From Actinacidiphila oryziradicis (GTDB taxonomy: Bacteria > Actinomycetota > Actinomycetes > Streptomycetales > Streptomycetaceae), in the NCBI RefSeq assembly GCF_005047355.1, contig NZ_SUMC01000032.1:1-64000 (forward strand): 64,000 nt of DNA, given 5' to 3'. A program made the position numbers and the translations under genes. How positions within the stretch are numbered: position 1 is the first letter of the stretch; each line of letters starts with the position of its first letter. The notes below the pieces were generated by a model. It ran no database searches and was not told where the DNA came from. It saw nothing but the letters and a program-made list of their open reading frames with translations. This document shows positions 56,451 through 64,000 of the stretch, piece by piece.

Positions 56451-57083
56451 GTCCTCAAGCGCCGGACGGGCTGGGTTTGCCTTGCCGGACCAGCACAATT
56501 CCACCCCCTCCGCCGGGGTTACCGCTCCTCCCCCAGCTACCTCCCCCAGCCTTCGGCCGGGAGGTGCCCCCACAAACGCCGGACGGGCTGGGTGGTCGTG
56601 CGTGCCGGCGCGCCATGTCCGTTGTGGGGGTCGGGGCCGCTGTGGGGTGATCTCCTCGGGGCTCGCGCGTGCGGGTCCGCAGCATGCTTGCCCGGGGTGC
56701 ACGCGCTCGTCCCCTGCGGGGACACCCCGGCGCGTCCCCTCCCAGCCGCATGGGCGCGTGACGGCCTCGCCGTGGCGGAGACCGTCAAACCAACGCCCCG
56801 CGCGCCGGGCAACCCCCGGGGTGACCGCGGGACACAACCCACCGTGAGGCGCTGTGACGGCCGGAGGGGGCGGTGCAGGGGTGTCCCCGCAGACTGTGTC
56901 GCCGTATGCCGGTGGCGATGGCGCATGGTGCAGGGGATGCTGGCGACACAGTCGTGGGGGCACCTCCCGGCCGAAGGTTGGGGGAGAGTCACCCCGGAGG
57001 CGCCACCGACCCAACCACCGAACAAAGCGCACCCGCACAACGGCGCAGGGCACCAAAACCCAGCCCGTCCGGCGTTTGAGGAC
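56451..57083 (+). repeat. composite intergenic repeat, copy 3 (full, 633 bp)
   Basis: Terminal inverted arms of 25 bp with one mismatch (56451-56475 and 57059-57083) share the core CGCCGGACGGGCTGGG and its inverse. The inside carries a doubled palindrome of the type CAGCCTTCGGCCGGGAGGTG, a segment with ACGCGCTCGTCCCCTGCGGG, and the right half shared with 51802-52143. The other copy at 19102-19615 is inverted. No transposase is present. Confidence 0.78.
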
Positions 57084-57405
57084 GGCTTGGCAACCCCGGC
57101 ACCGGGCAACGCAACGCAACGCGACGCAGCCGGGACCGGGCGCGCCAACCCGCCGGGCACTCCGCCCCGACGGACGGAGTCCGGCGCAGCCGTCCGAAGC
57201 CCGCGAAGCGGCGCGAGGGCGGCAAACAAGAGGCGCGCCCGTCCGGCGATCGTGGGGGCACCTCCTGGGGGCACCTCCCGGCCGAAGGCTGGGGGAGTTA
57301 GCTGGGGGAGGCTCGGCAACCCCGGCGCCGGGGGCGCCCGCCGCCGCCCCGGCCAGCCCGGCGAGGGCACAGCAGGGGCACAGGAACGCTGGCTACGCTC
57401 GCCGC
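57084..57405. repeat. repeat-rich spacer before the CitG-like gene
   Basis: Contains another palindrome pair (GGGGGCACCTCCTGGGGGCA, then CACCTCCCGGCCGAAGG and CTGGGGGAG, 57250-57320) and the tail CCGGCCAGCCCGGCGAGGGC, which also follows copy 2 at 52178. No gene is recognised here. Confidence 0.65.
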
Positions 57406-60514
<3,109 letters not shown>

Positions 60515-61924
60515 CTATTCGCGTCCGCGGGAGATCTCGACGTTCTCCAGGACGCCGAGCGCATCCGGCACCAGTACTGCGGCGGAGTAGTAGGCGGTGA
60601 CCAGGTAGGAGATGATCGACTTCTCGTTGATGCCCATGAACCGGACGGACAGGCTGGGTTCGAGCTCGTCCGGGATGCCGGTCTGGTGGAGACCGATGAC
60701 GCCCTGGTCGTCCTCGCCGGTGCGGAGCACGAAGATGGAGCTGGTGCGCTCCTTGGTGATCGGGATCTTGTTGCAGGGCAGGATCGGCACGCCCCGCCAG
60801 GCCGGCACCTGGTTGCCGTGCAGCTCTACATGGTCGGGGTAGAGGCCCCGGGAGTTCATCTCGCGGCCGATGGCGGCGATGGTGCGGGGGTGGGCGAGGA
60901 AGAAGTGGGAGCTCCGGCGGCGGCTCAGCAGCTCGTCGAGGTCGTCCGGGGTCGGCGGGCCCGAGTGGGTCTGGATCCGCTGGTTGTACTCGGCGTTGTG
61001 CAGCAGGCCGAACTCGCGGTTGTTGATCAGCTCGTCCTCCTGGCGTTCGCGCAACGCCTCGACGGTGAGCCGCAGCTGCTGCTCGGTCTGGTTCATCGGC
61101 TTGTTGTAGAGGTCCGCCACCCGGGTGTGGACCCGGAGCACGGTCTGGGCGACGCTCAGCTCGTACTCGCGCGGAGTGAGGTCGTAGTCGACGAAGGTGC
61201 CGGGGAGCTCGATCTCGCCGACATGGCCGGCCGACAGGGCGATCTCGGCCTCGCCGCGGGCGTTCTGCCGCTGCCGCGGGAGGGACAGGAACTCCAGGAT
61301 GTGGGCCTGAAGGGCGGGCGAGCTGTCCAGGATCGCGGCGAACTCACTCCGGGGCAGAGCGAGGAGGGTGCCGCCGGTGGCGGCCTTGGCGGTGTACTCC
61401 CAGGTCGCGTCATCGCTGAGCAGGCTGCGCTCGCCGAACCGGTCGCCGTCGCCGAGCACTCCGAGCCGGGTGGGCTCGCCGTACGGGCCGCTGCCGGTCT
61501 TCTGCACCCTGCCGTGCGCGAGCAGGTAGATGTGGTCGGCGGGGGTGCCCTTCTCGGTCAGTACGTCACCGGCCTGGAACTCTCGCTGGACGAAGCGCCC
61601 GGCGAGGGCCGTCAGCACATCCACGTCATCGAAACCGCGCAGCAGGGCCAGTTCGCCGAGCTCACGGGGGATGACCCGGACCTGGGATCCGGTCTTGACG
61701 AAGTCGATCCGGCCATCGCCGACGGTGTAGGTGAGCCGCCGGTTGACCCGGTAGGTGCCGCCCTCGGTCTGCACCCAGGGGAGCATCCTCAGCAGCCAGC
61801 GGGAGGTGATCTCCTGCATCTGCGGGGCGGACTTGGTGGTGGTTGCGAGGTTGCGTGCGGCGGCGGTGCCAAGGCTGAGCTGCTGTTGGGCCTGCTGCGC
61901 TTCGCTGCCTGCGTCTACCGACAT
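60515..61924 (-). CDS. family 2B encapsulin shell protein with cNMP-binding-like domain (EshA-type)
   Basis: 469 residues from ATG 61924 after AAGGAGA. The N-terminal arm (1-90) and residues 210-469 form the HK97-type shell of family 2 encapsulins ([115 protein letters not shown]). A cyclic-nucleotide-binding-like domain (about 95-205) is inserted. Its phosphate-binding cassette ([19 protein letters not shown]) has Trp where the usual Arg sits, so ligand binding is uncertain. Family 2B shells package terpene cyclases such as 2-methylisoborneol synthase. Confidence 0.92.
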   Translation of the reverse strand: MSVDAGSEAQQAQQQLSLGTAAARNLATTTKSAPQMQEITSRWLLRMLPWVQTEGGTYRVNRRLTYTVGDGRIDFVKTGSQVRVIPRELGELALLRGFDDVDVLTALAGRFVQREFQAGDVLTEKGTPADHIYLLAHGRVQKTGSGPYGEPTRLGVLGDGDRFGERSLLSDDATWEYTAKAATGGTLLALPRSEFAAILDSSPALQAHILEFLSLPRQRQNARGEAEIALSAGHVGEIELPGTFVDYDLTPREYELSVAQTVLRVHTRVADLYNKPMNQTEQQLRLTVEALRERQEDELINNREFGLLHNAEYNQRIQTHSGPPTPDDLDELLSRRRSSHFFLAHPRTIAAIGREMNSRGLYPDHVELHGNQVPAWRGVPILPCNKIPITKERTSSIFVLRTGEDDQGVIGLHQTGIPDELEPSLSVRFMGINEKSIISYLVTAYYSAAVLVPDALGVLENVEISRGRE

Positions 61925-62183
61925 TCGCCGGGGTCTCCTTCGCGTGATGCGCCTGACGGCGCACTTACGAGGACCCGGCTCCCCGGGCGGGGAGGCACGG
62001 ATCGCTCGCCGATCAATCAACGCTAAGCCGGGCCCCGGGGAGAGATCACTAGTAATTTGGTTATCTCACCAGATCCGGTGATTTGACGGACCTCGCGCTT
62101 AACGATCTTGGAGTTGGGATCAAGCCACCCCAGGGACGCGAGGGCCCTGCCACGCCTAGCCTGAACACCTGGAGGTGGCCAAA
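61925..62183. promoter_or_regulatory. divergent promoter region between encapsulin and flavoprotein genes
   Basis: A near-palindrome TCACC-n6-GGTGA lies at 62066-62081. Immediately to its right, TTGACG (62083-62088) on the plus strand could be a -35 element for the flavoprotein gene, with GATCTT at 62104-62109 as a poor -10. The minus side contains a drop in GC content (ACTAGTAATTTGGTTATC, 62049-62066), compatible with a promoter for the shell gene. No known developmental sigma consensus was recognised. Confidence 0.45.
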
Positions 62184-63380
62184 ATGGCTCAGGGGGCAAC
62201 AGAATTGCGGGAGTCCACGACCGTCGTCGTCATCGGTGCGGGCCCTGCCGGGCTGACCGTCGCCAACCTGTTGCGGCGCTGCGGAATCGACTGCGTCGTC
62301 CTGGAGCGACGGGCCCGCGATCATGTGGAACAGCGCCAACGGGCCGGCATCGTCGAAACCCGTGCCGTGCGCATGTTCCACGAATGGGGGCTGGCCGACC
62401 AGGTATTCGGCGGCATCCCGCTCTCCGGCTTCCTGGAGATCCGCATAGCCGGCGAGAGCCACCTGCTCTCGCAGGACGACGGCTCCGAGGGGCCGCCCGC
62501 CCGCCTCTGCCCGCAGCAGGTCCTGGTCCAGAACCTGCTCTCGACCTACGTCGCCGACGGCGGCGACCTGCGCTTCGAGGCCGCCGACGTATCCCTGCAC
62601 GATCTGACCGGGGAGCGCGCCACCGTCCGCTACCGCGACCCCTCCGGCGCCGCCCGTGCCATCGACTGCGCCTTCGTCGCCGGCTGCGACGGGGACCACG
62701 GCGTCAGCCGCGCCAGCATCCCCGACGGTGTTCTCACCGCCTATCCCTTCGACCACGGCATCGCCTGGCTCACCGTCCTCGCCGACGCCCCGCCCTCGGT
62801 CCATCCCCTCATGGCCGTCAGCCCGCACGGCTTCGCCGCCCACTTCGCCCGGGGCCCCCGCGCCAGCCGCTTCTACCTCCAGTGCCCGCCCGACGACCAC
62901 CCCGACGCCTGGCCGGACGACCGCGTCTGGTCCCAGCTGCGCGCCCGCCTCGGCGACCCGGCCCTCGTCTCCGGCCCGATCACCGAACGCGAGCTCTTCC
63001 AACTCCGCAGCATCGTCCACGACCCCATGGACCACGGCCGGCTCTTCCTGGTCGGCGACGCCGCCCACATCGTCTCCCCCATGGGCGGCAAGGGCATGAA
63101 CCTCGCCCTCTACGACGCCGAGGTCTTCGCGCACGCCGTGTCCGACTTCCTGCACCACAACGACGACACCGGCCTCCGCTCCTACTCCCCCCGCTGCCTC
63201 CGCCGCGTCTGGAACGACCAGGAGTTCTCCCACTGGCTGACCCAGACCCTCCACGACGCCGGCGACCACCCCCTCGCCGGCCCCTTCCGCCACGGCCTCG
63301 CCCGCGCCCGCCTGGACCGCCTCACCACCTCCCCCACCGCCGCCCGCGCCTTCGCCGAACTCATGGCCGGACTCGCCTGA
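62184..63380 (+). CDS. FAD-dependent aromatic hydroxylase, p-hydroxybenzoate-hydroxylase-like
   Basis: 398 residues from ATG 62184 (MAQGATELRESTTVVVIGAGPAGLTVANLL), with GGAGGTGG at 62171-62178. It has the Rossmann FAD motif GAGPAG, the family DG motif VAGCDGDHGVSRASIP and the second FAD motif GRLFLVGDAAHIVSPMGGKGMNLAL. The layout follows PobA closely. The active-site Tyr of PobA in its ELIYANHP strand appears replaced (PLMAVSPHGF), so the substrate may differ from 4-hydroxybenzoate. It is divergent from the encapsulin gene. A role in tailoring the compartment product is only a hypothesis. Confidence 0.9.
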   Translation: MAQGATELRESTTVVVIGAGPAGLTVANLLRRCGIDCVVLERRARDHVEQRQRAGIVETRAVRMFHEWGLADQVFGGIPLSGFLEIRIAGESHLLSQDDGSEGPPARLCPQQVLVQNLLSTYVADGGDLRFEAADVSLHDLTGERATVRYRDPSGAARAIDCAFVAGCDGDHGVSRASIPDGVLTAYPFDHGIAWLTVLADAPPSVHPLMAVSPHGFAAHFARGPRASRFYLQCPPDDHPDAWPDDRVWSQLRARLGDPALVSGPITERELFQLRSIVHDPMDHGRLFLVGDAAHIVSPMGGKGMNLALYDAEVFAHAVSDFLHHNDDTGLRSYSPRCLRRVWNDQEFSHWLTQTLHDAGDHPLAGPFRHGLARARLDRLTTSPTAARAFAELMAGLA

Positions 63381-63402
63381 AAGGGGACTACTGCCCCCGG
63401 CT

Positions 63403-64000
63403 ATGACCGAACCCGCCTACCTGCACGCCACCCGGGCGGCCTACGACACCGTCGCCGCCGACTACGCCGAGCTCTTGCTCACCGAACTCGCGGCCAAGCC
63501 GCTGGACCGCGCGATGCTTGCCGCGTTCGCCGAACTCGTGCAGCCCGCCGGCCTCGGCCCGGTCGCCGATCTCGGATGCGGCCCCGGCCGTGTGACGGCT
63601 CACCTGCACTCTCTCGGCTTGACCGCCTTCGGCATCGACCTGTCGCCGGAAATGGTCGCGGTGGCCCGCCGGACGTATCCGGACCTGCGGTTCGACCACG
63701 GTTCGATGACCGCGCTGGACCTGAAGGACGGCAGTCTGGGCGGCATCGTCGCCTGGTACTCCATCATCCACACACCACCGGAGCACCTGCCGGTGATATT
63801 CGCCGAGTTCGACCGGGTGCTGGCCCCGGGCGGCCATCTGCTGCTGGCCTTCCAGGTCGGCGACGAGCCCCGGCACCTGGAGCACGCCTACGGCCACGCG
63901 ATATCGCTCGTCGCCTACCGGCTGTCGCCCGACCATGTCGCCGAGCAGTTGAGCCAGGCCGGGCTTGTCGAGGCCGCCCGGTTGGTGCGCGAACCCACTG
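63403..64000 (+). CDS. class I SAM-dependent methyltransferase (cut by window end)
   Basis: ATG 63403 gives MTEPAYLHATRAAYDTVAADYAELL. The SAM motif is VADLGCGPGRVTAHL, with FGIDLSPEMVAVARR and later VLAPGGHLLLAFQVGDE. About 199 residues are visible without a stop. It is 22 bp after the flavoprotein gene and probably co-transcribed. It looks like a generic Methyltransf_25 type and not a geranyl diphosphate C-methyltransferase, which has different motifs and length. The substrate is unknown. Confidence 0.88.
   Translation, partial: MTEPAYLHATRAAYDTVAADYAELLLTELAAKPLDRAMLAAFAELVQPAGLGPVADLGCGPGRVTAHLHSLGLTAFGIDLSPEMVAVARRTYPDLRFDHGSMTALDLKDGSLGGIVAWYSIIHTPPEHLPVIFAEFDRVLAPGGHLLLAFQVGDEPRHLEHAYGHAISLVAYRLSPDHVAEQLSQAGLVEAARLVREPT

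Overview
The window is chromosomal DNA from a high-GC actinomycete, almost certainly a Streptomyces or close relative. The evidence is very high third-position GC, many GTG starts, leaderless-looking genes, the sigE-cseABC locus, Lsr2, HTH/DUF397 gene pairs, BldB/WhiJ-type neighbours, the geosmin-synthase-like cyclase and abundant Streptomyces-type intergenic palindromes. Gene order (trpS, proC, ilvD, radA-disA, mutY, sigE-cseABC, clpC, lsr2, nad/pan genes) follows what I remember of the S. coelicolor core chromosome around SCO33xx. No tRNA gene, CRISPR array, intact insertion sequence or prophage was recognised.

Layout. 1-340 looks like the leader and promoter region of an rRNA operon running leftwards out of the window. 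485-5250 holds a frameshifted methyltransferase, trpS preceded by a Trp-Trp leader-peptide attenuator, proC, four palindromic repeats, and an ABC exporter whose start codon lies in a 20-bp operator-like palindrome. 5400-18700 holds a SulP transporter, two SH3-like small proteins, a Ser/Thr kinase with a beta-propeller sensor, ilvD, a TetR/isomerase pair, a Ppx/GppA phosphatase and a one-polypeptide sigma/zinc-finger/BACON membrane protein. 18868-19700 is repeat-rich. 19800-27700 is the genome-maintenance and envelope-stress block: radA, disA (c-di-AMP), mutY and sigE-cseA-cseB-cseC. 27800-30160 is a divergent TetR/drug-exporter pair with a large inverted repeat.

30200-36860 is accessory DNA: a decayed trypsin-NACHT-LRR conflict gene, an AbiEi-like protein with a nuclease-like C-terminus, an ATPase/HTH/DUF397 regulator set, a VWA protein and a broken DUF1016 nuclease gene. 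The core resumes with clpC (a ClgR-like box lies upstream), lsr2, an N-acetylglutamate-synthase-like gene, a BlaI-type repressor, and a tightly overlapping DUF2520-panC-nadB-nadC-coaX operon for NAD and CoA precursors. 48600-58240 holds an aldolase, a two-component system, a GAF-PAS-GGDEF diguanylate cyclase, arfB, a TerD protein, two more copies of a composite repeat, and a CitG-like gene.

The most interesting region is 58226-64000. A family 2B encapsulin shell gene (with an inserted cyclic-nucleotide-binding-like domain) lies directly upstream of a two-domain geosmin-synthase-like terpene cyclase. The cyclase carries the same 12-residue motif after each catalytic domain, a candidate cargo-loading signal. 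Divergent from the shell gene are a p-hydroxybenzoate-hydroxylase-like flavoprotein and a methyltransferase cut off by the window end. This may be a compartmentalised terpenoid pathway.
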